DNA of 8,140 nucleotides from JANQLC01 sp036881805 (lineage in GTDB: Bacteria; Bacteroidota; Bacteroidia; Flavobacteriales; JANQLC01). How positions within the stretch are numbered: the stretch's first letter is position 1; each line of letters begins with the position of its first letter. The notes under the pieces were generated by a model. That model ran no database searches and was not told the origin of the DNA. It saw only the letters and a program-made list of their open reading frames with translations. Shown one piece after another: positions 1-6,760 of this stretch. The position numbers were made by a program, and so were the translations under genes. The DNA is taken from assembly GCA_036881805.1 (NCBI GenBank), contig JBAJNK010000076.1, forward strand, positions 1 through 8,140, in the 5' to 3' direction.

Positions 1-480
1 CGTCCCGCAAGTACAAAAAATAAAATCCGCCTTTCAAATTATCCCACACAAGGCAAACCCCAAAAAACAATCGCTGGATTTTCAGACCAACCCCCACAAG
101 GGCAAACATCTAGAAAATAAAGGTTGGATTTTAAACCGCCTCACACAGCGCAAATACAAAAAACAACACCATTTTTCAAAACTTCAACCGAGAATAAAAA
201 ATAAGGCTGCCTTTCCAGACGCTCCTGAGTTGGGACACCCAATAAAAGTCAGCCGGGCCGACCACAGAGATAAAAACAAAGAAATACCGGCATTTCAAAC
301 TGTTAACCGAGAACAAAAAATAAGGTTGGGGGTTCAGACCGTCCTCTAGATATAAAGACAAGTCCCCTTTTCAAATCCCCACAAAAAGTCAAGAGCAAGG
401 AGCTGAATCCCGCTCTCAAGAAGCCACAGCGTGTAAATACAAATGAGAAACTGAATTTTCAGCACATCCCAACGCTATCG
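1..480. repeat. Degenerate tandem repeat array, about 11 units of ~40 bp
   Basis: This non-coding stretch downstream of capB is built from diverged tandem units. Each has an A-rich anchor like acaaaaaataa (starting near 13, 60, 110, 156, 194, 239, 270, 313, 350, 381 and 435) followed about 20 bases later by a second anchor like ttttcaaac or ttcagacc (near 33, 80, 130, 175, 213, 256, 294, 333, 370, 403 and 457). Both anchors step in parallel by 31 to 54 bases, averaging about 42. The best-matching pair is near 188-222 and 307-342 (accgaga..aaaaaataagg, then ttc.aga). The plus strand is rich in A and C, so a minus-strand transcript would be rich in G and U. I see no gene in it. Its function is unknown; an old decayed minisatellite or curved A-tract DNA are possibilities. 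A weak stem (agagc 392-396 with gctct 412-416) might serve as a poor terminator for the operon. Confidence 0.6.
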
Positions 481-499
481 CTATGGATTAAATCCTGGG

Positions 500-1729
500 T
501 TAATTCGATTTGTACGTGCCGCTCGCCACCTTATCGGACAGGGCGGAAAACGCTGCTAGGGTTTCGTCTATATCCGCCCGCGTATGCAGCGCAGTTGGCG
601 TCAAGCGCAAGAGGATCATACCCTTGGGAATAATCGGATAGATTACCACAGTACAGAAAACCCGATGGGTTTCTCGCAATTCTTTAACAAAATCTGCTGC
701 CTTAATCGGATCCCCATAGAAGAAAACCGGAGTGATACAAGTATCGGTATCCCCGATGTCAAAGCCGCTAGCTGTTAATCCGGATTGCAGTGCACGGGTA
801 TTTTCCCACAGCTTTTCTCTGCGCTCGGGCATGGTTCTGATCATTTCCAAACGTTTCAAGGCGCCGATTACAATAGGCAGGGGCAAGGACTTGGCAAAAA
901 CTTGAGAACGCAAGTTGTATTTCAAGTACCGTACGATGGTTTTGTCCCCTGCTACAAAAGCCCCTATACTGGCCATAGACTTGGCAAAAGTGGCAAAGTA
1001 CACGTCGATCTCGTCTTGTACCCCTTGTGCTTCGCCAGCGCCCGCACCGGTCTTTCCCAAGGTACCGAAACCATGCGCATCATCGACCAAAAGCCGGAAC
1101 GGGTATTTCTGCTTCAATTCGACGACTTCTCTGAGCTTGCCCTGTACACCGCGCATGCCGTAAACCCCTTCGGTAATCACCAGTATACCTCCCCCTGTCT
1201 CAGTTGCGATGCGCACCGCGCGAACCAGGTTTTTTTCCAAGCTCTCCATATCGTTGTGCTGATAGCTAAAGCGCTTGCCCATATGCATGCGAACCCCATC
1301 CACAATGCACGCATGGGAATCCGAGTCGTACACGATTACATCGTTTTTGCAGACTAGGGCATCGATGGTCGATGCCATGCCCTGGTAGCCGTAATTCAAC
1401 AAGCAGGCGGCTTCCTTTTGTACAAATGCCGCGCATTCCGCTTCCAAGGCACTGTGGTATCGGGTTTGTCCAGACATCAGACGAGCCCCCATCGGATAAG
1501 CGAGCCCCCAATCCCGAGCCGCCGCTGCATCTACTTTTCGCACTTCTGGATGGTTGGCCAAACCCAAATAATTATTGGTACTCCAAACGATCACCTCCTT
1601 ACCCTGAAACCGCATCCGAGGCTGCAATTCACCTGCCAATTCAGGAAAGATAAAGTAGCCTTCGTATTGGGATGCGTAGCGCCCCAAGGGGCCTTGATCA
1701 CTGTATATTCGATCGAATAAATCATTCAT
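500..1729 (-). CDS. capB: Cysteate-C-fatty acyltransferase (CapB), alpha-oxoamine synthase family
   Basis: A 409-residue fold-type I PLP enzyme of the alpha-oxoamine synthase family (serine palmitoyltransferase, KBL, BioF), full length for the family. Visible features: the glycine-rich NYGYQG (112-117) of the cofactor site, His139 in SDSHACIVDG (stacks on PLP), Asp216 and His219 in VDDAHG, and the Schiff-base Lys250 in TFAKSMAS. It would condense L-cysteate with a fatty acyl-CoA or acyl-ACP, losing CO2, to give 3-dehydrocapnine in the cytoplasm. It lacks the GSRFLNGT signature I recall from Bacteroides and Sphingobacterium serine palmitoyltransferases and has PMGARLMSGQT (79-89) instead, matching the subfamily I recall from Flavobacteriia. 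That difference and the CBS-like and reductase genes in the operon favour cysteate over serine. It is the last operon gene, with ATG four bases after the capC stop. Serine palmitoyltransferase is the main alternative; the family call is very secure, the substrate call moderate. Confidence 0.85.
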   Translation of the reverse strand: MNDLFDRIYSDQGPLGRYASQYEGYFIFPELAGELQPRMRFQGKEVIVWSTNNYLGLANHPEVRKVDAAAARDWGLAYPMGARLMSGQTRYHSALEAECAAFVQKEAACLLNYGYQGMASTIDALVCKNDVIVYDSDSHACIVDGVRMHMGKRFSYQHNDMESLEKNLVRAVRIATETGGGILVITEGVYGMRGVQGKLREVVELKQKYPFRLLVDDAHGFGTLGKTGAGAGEAQGVQDEIDVYFATFAKSMASIGAFVAGDKTIVRYLKYNLRSQVFAKSLPLPIVIGALKRLEMIRTMPERREKLWENTRALQSGLTASGFDIGDTDTCITPVFFYGDPIKAADFVKELRETHRVFCTVVIYPIIPKGMILLRLTPTALHTRADIDETLAAFSALSDKVASGTYKSN

Positions 1730-1733
1730 AACA

Positions 1734-2594
1734 CTAGGTTTTTAATGCGCTTTTTTTCAGCTGCTTGCGAAATATCTTGTCCAATATTTTATCGGGCAGT
1801 ACATGAGTCGCCAACCAAAACACCAGCTTCACCTTATTGGACGCGACGAAATAACGCGTTTTCGGATTCGGATGCACAGCGGCTTTATACAATACTCGGG
1901 ACACTTTTCTAACTGGAATCGCAGCAGAAACCAGCTGGTCTATGACATCTCCCAATTTATCGTATACCGCTTCATATTCCGTGTCTTTATAAGGGTTTTC
2001 GCTTCGCTTGGCCTTCTGAAAAATCGGGGTATTTACGGCAGCCGGTTGGACGAGCACAACCTTGATCCCAAAATCCGCCAACTCGCGCCGCATGGCGTCA
2101 GACAGGGCTTCTACCGCGTGTTTGGAAGCGGCATAAGGACCCATATAAGGCCGGGTGATGCGTCCCGCACCAGAACCTATATTGATAATCAGGCCGGGCT
2201 CGTACTTCGAGCCCGTACCCAAACCGAGTAAAGGTAAGAAGGCTTGTGTCACCGCGAGTAACCCCATCACATTGACATCGAGCTGAAGGCGCAAAGCCTT
2301 TAGAGGAACCAAAGCCATAGGGCCATTGATACTGATGCCCGCATTGTTCACCAAAACATCCAAACCCGCGCCTTGTAAAGTGCGTTCCACTTGAATTTTT
2401 GCCTCGTGAATGGCTGTTCCATCCCTAACATCAAAGATAAGGGGGTAGAAATCACGGGGAAAATCCCGCCTTAATCGCTCCGCATCTCCCTCCGTGCGGA
2501 CACTGCCGAATACGCGATACGACTGCTGCAAAAAGTAACGCACCGCATCATAGCCAATACCACTGGAAACACCGGTTATCAAGATGTGCTTCAC
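1734..2594 (-). CDS. capC: Short-chain dehydrogenase/reductase, probable 3-dehydrocapnine reductase (CapC)
   Basis: A 286-residue classical SDR with an N-terminal Rossmann fold. The dinucleotide motif is TGVSSGIG (7-14), followed by NNAG (83-86), Asn108, Ser141 and Tyr154-x3-Lys158 (YAASK), with the canonical 13-residue step from Ser to Tyr, so the Asn-Ser-Tyr-Lys tetrad is complete. Arg33 after the second strand suggests NADPH use, which is inference. The C-terminal ~35 residues (VKLVFWLATHVLP then a Lys-rich tail) are amphipathic and could hold the enzyme at the membrane near a lipid substrate, as in ketosphinganine reductases. By context it reduces the keto intermediate made by the next gene (capB) to capnine. 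It starts with GTG inside the stop of the oxygenase gene (GTGA, 4-base overlap), implying translational coupling. SDR membership is certain; the substrate rests on the operon. Confidence 0.83.
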   Translation of the reverse strand: MKHILITGVSSGIGYDAVRYFLQQSYRVFGSVRTEGDAERLRRDFPRDFYPLIFDVRDGTAIHEAKIQVERTLQGAGLDVLVNNAGISINGPMALVPLKALRLQLDVNVMGLLAVTQAFLPLLGLGTGSKYEPGLIINIGSGAGRITRPYMGPYAASKHAVEALSDAMRRELADFGIKVVLVQPAAVNTPIFQKAKRSENPYKDTEYEAVYDKLGDVIDQLVSAAIPVRKVSRVLYKAAVHPNPKTRYFVASNKVKLVFWLATHVLPDKILDKIFRKQLKKSALKT

Positions 2595-3457
2595 GACTGA
2601 GATTTTATCTTTTCCAAGGCGGATACCGCCCTGCGTTGGGCTTCACGCGCTTTCCAACGCTTCCACCCCTCGCCGCTGAGCGCATTCATCCCCTTATCCA
2701 CCACAAAGTGTCGAACCAAGTTCCAAGATCCTTGAATCGCATCGATGAGAGACCCCCTGGCACGAATCGCCAAGGAGTAGCCGCCCTCGGTATAATAGAC
2801 GAAATGCCACCACCGACTGGGAATAAATAGCGTTTCCCCGTGATTCAGTACGGCGTGGTGCGGTGTGGTGAATTGAAAAGCGGGAAACGCTTTCAAGTCG
2901 GGGTTTAACACATCTATATGCGATTGCACGGTATAGGGGTATTGGTACAACAGCCTACCTTCCCCAGGCGGAAACAGGTAGACTTCTTTACGGGTGATGA
3001 AATGGGTTAAAAATACATGTGAACAATCTATATCATAGTGTAAATTAAGCCTGGACTCCGCGCCGCCAAAGAACAGCAAGGCAAACCGAAAGAAGTGTAA
3101 GCCCTTCAAGTGGGGACGGATAAAATCGCCGGCCAATTCCGGCGCTTCTCGCATCACTTGAAAGTTGTGAATGCGTTTTTCGGTGGGGTGATTTTCGATG
3201 AGGTTTAAGTAATCCCCGAAGCGCATCACGTGCGAATGCTTCATATAGGCACCACCTGCCCTATGAAATGCCGCATCGCAAATCGGAACCGTATAATGGC
3301 CGTAATTTTCTCTGAAGAAGTCGAAAGTCCATTTCTTTACCGCCGGCCAGTCGTCGGCAAAATCGGTTAACACGACCGGTTTCCTCGGTTTTTGGTATGC
3401 CTCATAAAACGCTGTAGCAGACAAGCCATTGCGCCTATCTACCTCTACAACATTCAT
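2591..3457 (-). CDS. JmjC/cupin_8-type Fe(II)/2-oxoglutarate oxygenase in the capnine operon
   Basis: A 288-residue cupin-like protein of the JmjC/FIH-related class. The N-terminal segment with KPVVLTDFADDWPA (26-39) is typical of the family's first strand. The metal-binding HxD is His140-Tyr-Asp142 (LHYDID), the distal His is His218 in PSRWWHFVYY, and Lys157 in ITRKEVYLFPP lies where the family binds 2-oxoglutarate, so the iron triad and co-substrate site look intact and an active dioxygenase is expected. No signal peptide or membrane segment is evident, so it is probably cytoplasmic. It overlaps capA by ATGA and capC by GTGA, so it is made as part of the pathway unit. Family members hydroxylate proteins or small molecules. 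Hydroxylating the capnine base, its acyl chain or a pathway protein is my inference; no function is established for this position. A C-terminal basic helix (264-288) ends the protein. Confidence 0.85.
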   Translation of the reverse strand: MNVVEVDRRNGLSATAFYEAYQKPRKPVVLTDFADDWPAVKKWTFDFFRENYGHYTVPICDAAFHRAGGAYMKHSHVMRFGDYLNLIENHPTEKRIHNFQVMREAPELAGDFIRPHLKGLHFFRFALLFFGGAESRLNLHYDIDCSHVFLTHFITRKEVYLFPPGEGRLLYQYPYTVQSHIDVLNPDLKAFPAFQFTTPHHAVLNHGETLFIPSRWWHFVYYTEGGYSLAIRARGSLIDAIQGSWNLVRHFVVDKGMNALSGEGWKRWKAREAQRRAVSALEKIKSQS

Positions 3458-4509
3458 AGGAATTCACGCGCTCGTTTCACAAAATTGAGTTCTTCAAACG
3501 CCACCTCTACCTCTCTGCCGTTGATCTCCTCATAGAAATGCTGTGCCCTTACCCATTCGTCATTAAACACCTTGCTCATGTATCGCGAGCCGTGATCGGG
3601 AAACAAGACCACGAGCCAGTCGTCCTCGCGCAGATCCGCTGCGATTTGGATCACACCTTGCATGGCAGCGCCCGATGAATAGCCCGCCATAATTCCTTCT
3701 TTTAAAGGCAATTCGCGCGTTCTAAAAACCGCATCGGAATCCTTTACCTTGACAAAGCGATCGATCAGTTCAAAGCGGGTCGTACCGGGAATCATGTTTT
3801 TGCCGACCCCTTCAATGGTATACGGAAAAATCTCGTCTATATCGAATTCCAGGGTTTCGTGGTATTTTTTCAAGGCCGATCCACAGGCATCCACGCCGAT
3901 CACCTGCACGTTGGGATTGCGTTCTTTGAGGTAAGCAGCCGTACCCGAAATGGTACCACCCGTGCCCGAACAGGCGACAAAATGGGTGATGCGTCCACCG
4001 GTTTGGGTCCAGATCTCAGGACCGGTCGAATAGTAATGCGACTCGGTATTGTCATCGTTGAAGTATTGGTTGACGTACAGCGAGTTTTTAATCCGCTTCT
4101 CAAGTGACTTGGCCTTGGCGTAATAAGAAGTCGAGTCATCTGGCAACACATCGCTCGGGCAAACGTAAACCTTGGCACCCATCGCCTGAAGCATCGATAC
4201 CTTCTCCTTAGATGCCTTGTCCGGTACGGTAACGATGCAGCTATAGCCCTTAACCCGGCAGGTTAAAGCCACGCTGTATCCGGTATTTCCACTACTGGCC
4301 TCAATTACGGTTCCCCCGGGCTGAATGCGCCCCTCGCGCTCTGCTTTTTCTATGATGTATTTCGCTATTCTGTCTTTGGTCGAATCGCCGGGGTTGAAGG
4401 ATTCGAGTTTGGCGTAAACTCTGGGCTTTAAATCTTTGACAATATCGTTGAGCCTTACCAGCGGTGTATTTCCAATAACCTCCAAAATATTCTTATATCT
4501 CTTGGCCAT
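3454..4509 (-). CDS. capA: Cysteate synthase (CapA), cystathionine beta-synthase-like PLP enzyme
   Basis: A fold-type II PLP enzyme of 351 residues from this ATG. Motifs, numbered from the ATG: Schiff-base Lys45 in GDSTKDRIA, substrate loop SSGNTG (72-77), phosphate cradle SGTGGT (181-186), and GYSSGA (276-281), whose Ser contacts the PLP ring nitrogen. The C-terminal part (EGVGKNMIP, then LFPDHGSRYMSKVFNDEWV) follows the catalytic core of cystathionine beta-synthase more closely than O-acetylserine sulfhydrylase, but there is no CBS regulatory pair. Published CapA is described as CBS-related and makes L-cysteate from O-phospho-L-serine and sulfite. As first gene of the operon it would supply the head group for CapB. 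An upstream in-frame TTG at 4515 would add two residues; the ATG is preferred because it leaves a leader of about 14 bases after the predicted promoter. Cysteine synthase or true CBS activity remains possible. Confidence 0.85.
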   Translation of the reverse strand: MAKRYKNILEVIGNTPLVRLNDIVKDLKPRVYAKLESFNPGDSTKDRIAKYIIEKAEREGRIQPGGTVIEASSGNTGYSVALTCRVKGYSCIVTVPDKASKEKVSMLQAMGAKVYVCPSDVLPDDSTSYYAKAKSLEKRIKNSLYVNQYFNDDNTESHYYSTGPEIWTQTGGRITHFVACSGTGGTISGTAAYLKERNPNVQVIGVDACGSALKKYHETLEFDIDEIFPYTIEGVGKNMIPGTTRFELIDRFVKVKDSDAVFRTRELPLKEGIMAGYSSGAAMQGVIQIAADLREDDWLVVLFPDHGSRYMSKVFNDEWVRAQHFYEEINGREVEVAFEELNFVKRAREFL

Positions 4510-4529
4510 ATTCAATAGGTGACGAAGTG

Positions 4530-4561
4530 CAAAGCTATGACAAAAATTTAAGTTCCGCTAA
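4530..4561 (-). promoter_or_regulatory. Bacteroidota-type promoter of the capA operon
   Basis: On the minus strand the box TAGCTTTG (4537-4530) matches the Bacteroidota -7 consensus TAnnTTTG exactly. Twenty bases upstream lies TTAG (4561-4558), one mismatch from the -33 TTTG. Transcription would start near 4523, leaving a leader of roughly 14 bases before the ATG at 4509. The preceding gene ends at 4610 and the gap has no other role. Confidence 0.55.
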
Positions 4562-4601
4562 CACTAGCTATCACTTTTTTCTTTTATCGGTCAAAAATTT
4601 A
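4541..4601. repeat. Ten-base direct repeat CAAAAATTTA flanking the capA promoter
   Basis: CAAAAATTTA occurs at 4541-4550 and again at 4592-4601, 51 bases apart, both preceded by a TCA- or GACA-like context. The first copy lies between the -33 and -7 elements and the second about five helical turns upstream, which could suit a regulator binding two sites. It is A/T-rich, so chance is a real alternative. Confidence 0.3.
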
Positions 4602-4609
4602 CGCACCAA

Positions 4610-6661
4610 TCACTGGTCAATACCCTCTAAATCAAGTAAAAAAGCATATTCCAAAGCGGTTTCCTTCAGGGATTCAAAGCGCCCAGAAGCCCCTGAGTGA
4701 CCCGCATCCATATCGGTCTTGAGCAACAGCAACCGGTCTCCCTTTTTGAACTCACGGAGTTTGGCTACCCACTTGGCCGGCTCCCAATACTGAACCTGAG
4801 AATCGTGCAGTGCGGTGGTAACCAAAAGGTGTGGATATTCTCTTTGGGCCACGTTGTCATAGGGTGAATAGGACTTCATGTATGCATAATGAGCGCCGTC
4901 ATTTGGTTCGCCCCATTCATCGTACTCTTCGGTGGTCAGCGGAATGGATTCATCCAACATAGTGGTCACCACATCTACAAAGGGAACCTGGGCTATCGAG
5001 CCGTGGAAAAGCGCAGCGGCTTCATTCACAACGACTCCTATGAGTAGGCCACCCGCGCTAGCACCCACAGCGTACAAATGCCGGGGACTGGTATGGCGCT
5101 GCTCGATCAAAAATTTTCCGACATCGATAAAATCGGTAAACGTATTTTTTTTGTTGCGCAACTTCCCATCGGTATACCAGGGACGGCCCAAGTATTGCCC
5201 GCCTCGGATATGGGCTATCGCATAGATAAAGCCGCGGTCTAGCAAACTCAAACGCAGACTGCTAAAGTGCGGATCGATCGTATGCCCGTAGGAGCCATAG
5301 CCGTAGAGCAAAAGCGGTGTGTCCGGGCTGGGCACAGTCGTTTTGCTATAGACCAACGAAACCGGTACTTTTTTGCCGTCTCGAGCCGGAGCCCAAATGC
5401 GCGCAGCCCGGTAATCCGATTGGTTAAAGCCGCCCAATACCGCTTGTCGCTTTTTCAAGGTTTTTCGCTTGGTCTTCATATTGAAGTCCACCACCGAAAC
5501 AGGTGTAGTCAGCGAGGTATAGACATAACGGAGCACATCGGTATCGAAATCGCAGTTGTCACCCAAACGCACGGCATAAGTCGGCTCGTCAAAATCGATG
5601 CAATGGGGCACTCCATGCCAGGGACGGATGTCGATCTGTACCAAACCACAGCGGCGCGCCTGGATTGCCAAGTAGTCCTTAAACACATCCATATCTTCGA
5701 TAAAGGTGTCGGCTCGATGGGGTACGACGTCTATCCAGTTTTCTTTAGCGGTCTCGGATTCAGGCGTTTCCACCACCTTAAAATTCGTCGCACCGTCCTC
5801 ATTCGTAAGGATGTAAAAGACATCGCCACAATGGCAAATATGGTATTCCAAGCCCCTTTCACGCCTTTGAAATATGCGAAATGCCCCATCGGGTTCATCC
5901 GCAGCCAAAATCCAGTACTCCTGAGATAGGGTGCTAGACGCCTGGATAACGATGTATTTTTGAGATTTGGTCTGGTCCACATAAACGCCAAAAGCGGGGT
6001 CTTTTTCTTCATAGACCAATACATCGGCAGCGGGATTGCCGCCCAACTTGTGTTTGTAAATCCGATACGGGCGCAGAGCAGCATCCCTTCGGGTGTAAAA
6101 AAGGGTTTGGTTGTCATTTGCCCAAGCGGAAGAACCCGTGGTGTTTTCAATCCGATCGGACAAAATCGCACCGGTCTCTATATTTTTAACCCGCAGGGTG
6201 TAGGCGCGACGTCCCACCGGATCCACGCCAAAAGCAGCCATCCGGTTGTCGGGTGAAACACAGATGCCATCCAAATGATAATACGCCTGTCCCACAGCCA
6301 TTGAATTGACGTCAAACAGCAGCGCTTCAGCTGCGTCCAAGGTTTCCTTTTTACGCGTGTAAATGGGGTATTCGCAATTTTTTCGATACTTGCAAATATA
6401 CCAGTAACCCCTGTGTCTGTAAGGAACGCTTTCGTCATCTTCTTCAATTCGGGCTTTCATCTCATCGAACAGCTTCCGTTGGAACGCCTGGGTTTCGCGC
6501 AGCTTCTCGGCCGTGTATTCGTTTTCAGCTCTTAAATAGTCGACGACTTCGGGGTTTCCGAGCTCTTTTAACCAATAGTAGTTATCGATACGCGTATCGC
6601 CATGTACCGTGAGTTTCTCAGCAACTTTTTTGGCGCGTGGCGCACCGTGATCTGCATCCAT
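4610..6661 (-). CDS. ptrB: Oligopeptidase B, S9 prolyl oligopeptidase family
   Basis: A serine peptidase of 683 residues from this ATG, the normal length for oligopeptidase B, cutting short peptides after Arg or Lys. It has an N-terminal beta-propeller (about 40-400) that screens substrates, beginning with the family's HGDTRIDNYYWL (20-31), and a C-terminal alpha/beta hydrolase domain. The catalytic triad is Ser535 (GASAGG), Asp620 (ALHDSQV) and His655 (DAGHSG). The S1 acidic pair known from enterobacterial enzymes is kept as Glu579 and Asp581 in EEYDEWG. HIRGG (484-488) is present, with Gln where Glu usually follows. An in-frame TTG at 6757 would add 32 Arg-rich residues, including a lipobox-like FTAC; I prefer the ATG because a promoter-like site lies inside that extension and the family normally starts here. 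No signal peptide follows from the ATG, so it is probably cytoplasmic. Nothing ties it functionally to its neighbours. Confidence 0.9.
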   Translation of the reverse strand: MDADHGAPRAKKVAEKLTVHGDTRIDNYYWLKELGNPEVVDYLRAENEYTAEKLRETQAFQRKLFDEMKARIEEDDESVPYRHRGYWYICKYRKNCEYPIYTRKKETLDAAEALLFDVNSMAVGQAYYHLDGICVSPDNRMAAFGVDPVGRRAYTLRVKNIETGAILSDRIENTTGSSAWANDNQTLFYTRRDAALRPYRIYKHKLGGNPAADVLVYEEKDPAFGVYVDQTKSQKYIVIQASSTLSQEYWILAADEPDGAFRIFQRRERGLEYHICHCGDVFYILTNEDGATNFKVVETPESETAKENWIDVVPHRADTFIEDMDVFKDYLAIQARRCGLVQIDIRPWHGVPHCIDFDEPTYAVRLGDNCDFDTDVLRYVYTSLTTPVSVVDFNMKTKRKTLKKRQAVLGGFNQSDYRAARIWAPARDGKKVPVSLVYSKTTVPSPDTPLLLYGYGSYGHTIDPHFSSLRLSLLDRGFIYAIAHIRGGQYLGRPWYTDGKLRNKKNTFTDFIDVGKFLIEQRHTSPRHLYAVGASAGGLLIGVVVNEAAALFHGSIAQVPFVDVVTTMLDESIPLTTEEYDEWGEPNDGAHYAYMKSYSPYDNVAQREYPHLLVTTALHDSQVQYWEPAKWVAKLREFKKGDRLLLLKTDMDAGHSGASGRFESLKETALEYAFLLDLEGIDQ

Positions 6662-6684
6662 CTCTGGTTTATTTTTACAAGCGG

Positions 6685-6718
6685 TAAAGATACGACTCAG
6701 CCGCAGTGCAGCTGCAAA
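6685..6718 (-). promoter_or_regulatory. Probable promoter of the oligopeptidase gene
   Basis: Minus-strand TATCTTTA (6692-6685) is one base from the TAnnTTTG box, with TTTG (6718-6715) 22 bases upstream as the -33 element. The start would fall near 6678, about 17 bases before the ATG at 6661, and the leader is A-rich, as is common in this phylum. This argues against the TTG start at 6757, but read-through from bshA, whose stop is only 100 bases away, is also possible. Confidence 0.45.
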
Positions 6719-6760
6719 CCGAATATGTGAGCGCCGTCGGCGGATTATCGGTCGCAACCC

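Larger units (their letters stand above)
500..4537 (-). other. Predicted four-gene capnine (sulfonolipid) operon
   Basis: capA, the Fe/2OG oxygenase, capC and capB run in one direction with junctions ATGA (4-base overlap), GTGA (4-base overlap) and a 4-base gap, behind one promoter-like site. No terminator or promoter-sized gap lies inside. The order head-group synthesis, oxygenase, reductase, condensing enzyme implies one polycistronic message. Operon structure is read directly from the spacing; the pathway follows from family knowledge. Confidence 0.8.

Noticed and set aside
176..361. 61-residue open frame on the minus strand
   Set aside because: It lies wholly inside the degenerate repeat array, has no recognisable domain, and its sequence follows the repeat units.
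451..462. Inverted repeat ctgaattttcag as terminator of the operon
   Set aside because: The stem is five A/T-rich pairs with a two-base loop and no T-run after it on the minus strand.
1..480. CRISPR array
   Set aside because: The units are too diverged, the step varies from 31 to 54 bases, there are no constant repeats with distinct spacers, and no cas gene is nearby.
785..1357. 190-residue open frame on the plus strand
   Set aside because: Antisense to capB, which has all its PLP-enzyme motifs; the antisense protein shows no domain.
500..1729. Serine palmitoyltransferase for sphingolipids
   Set aside because: Not excluded, but the GSRFLNGT signature I recall from Bacteroidota SPT is absent and the operon partner is a CBS-like synthase, which fits cysteate better.
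4510..4515. TTG start for capA, two residues longer
   Set aside because: An ATG follows two codons later with a better distance from the promoter; the difference has no effect on the domain.
4563..4574. Small hairpin after the oligopeptidase stop (GCTA...TAGC on the minus strand)
   Set aside because: Only four pairs and no adjoining T-run; too weak to call a terminator.
5267..5929. 220-residue open frame on the plus strand
   Set aside because: Antisense to the oligopeptidase, whose frame is intact across the region; it reads as a shadow.
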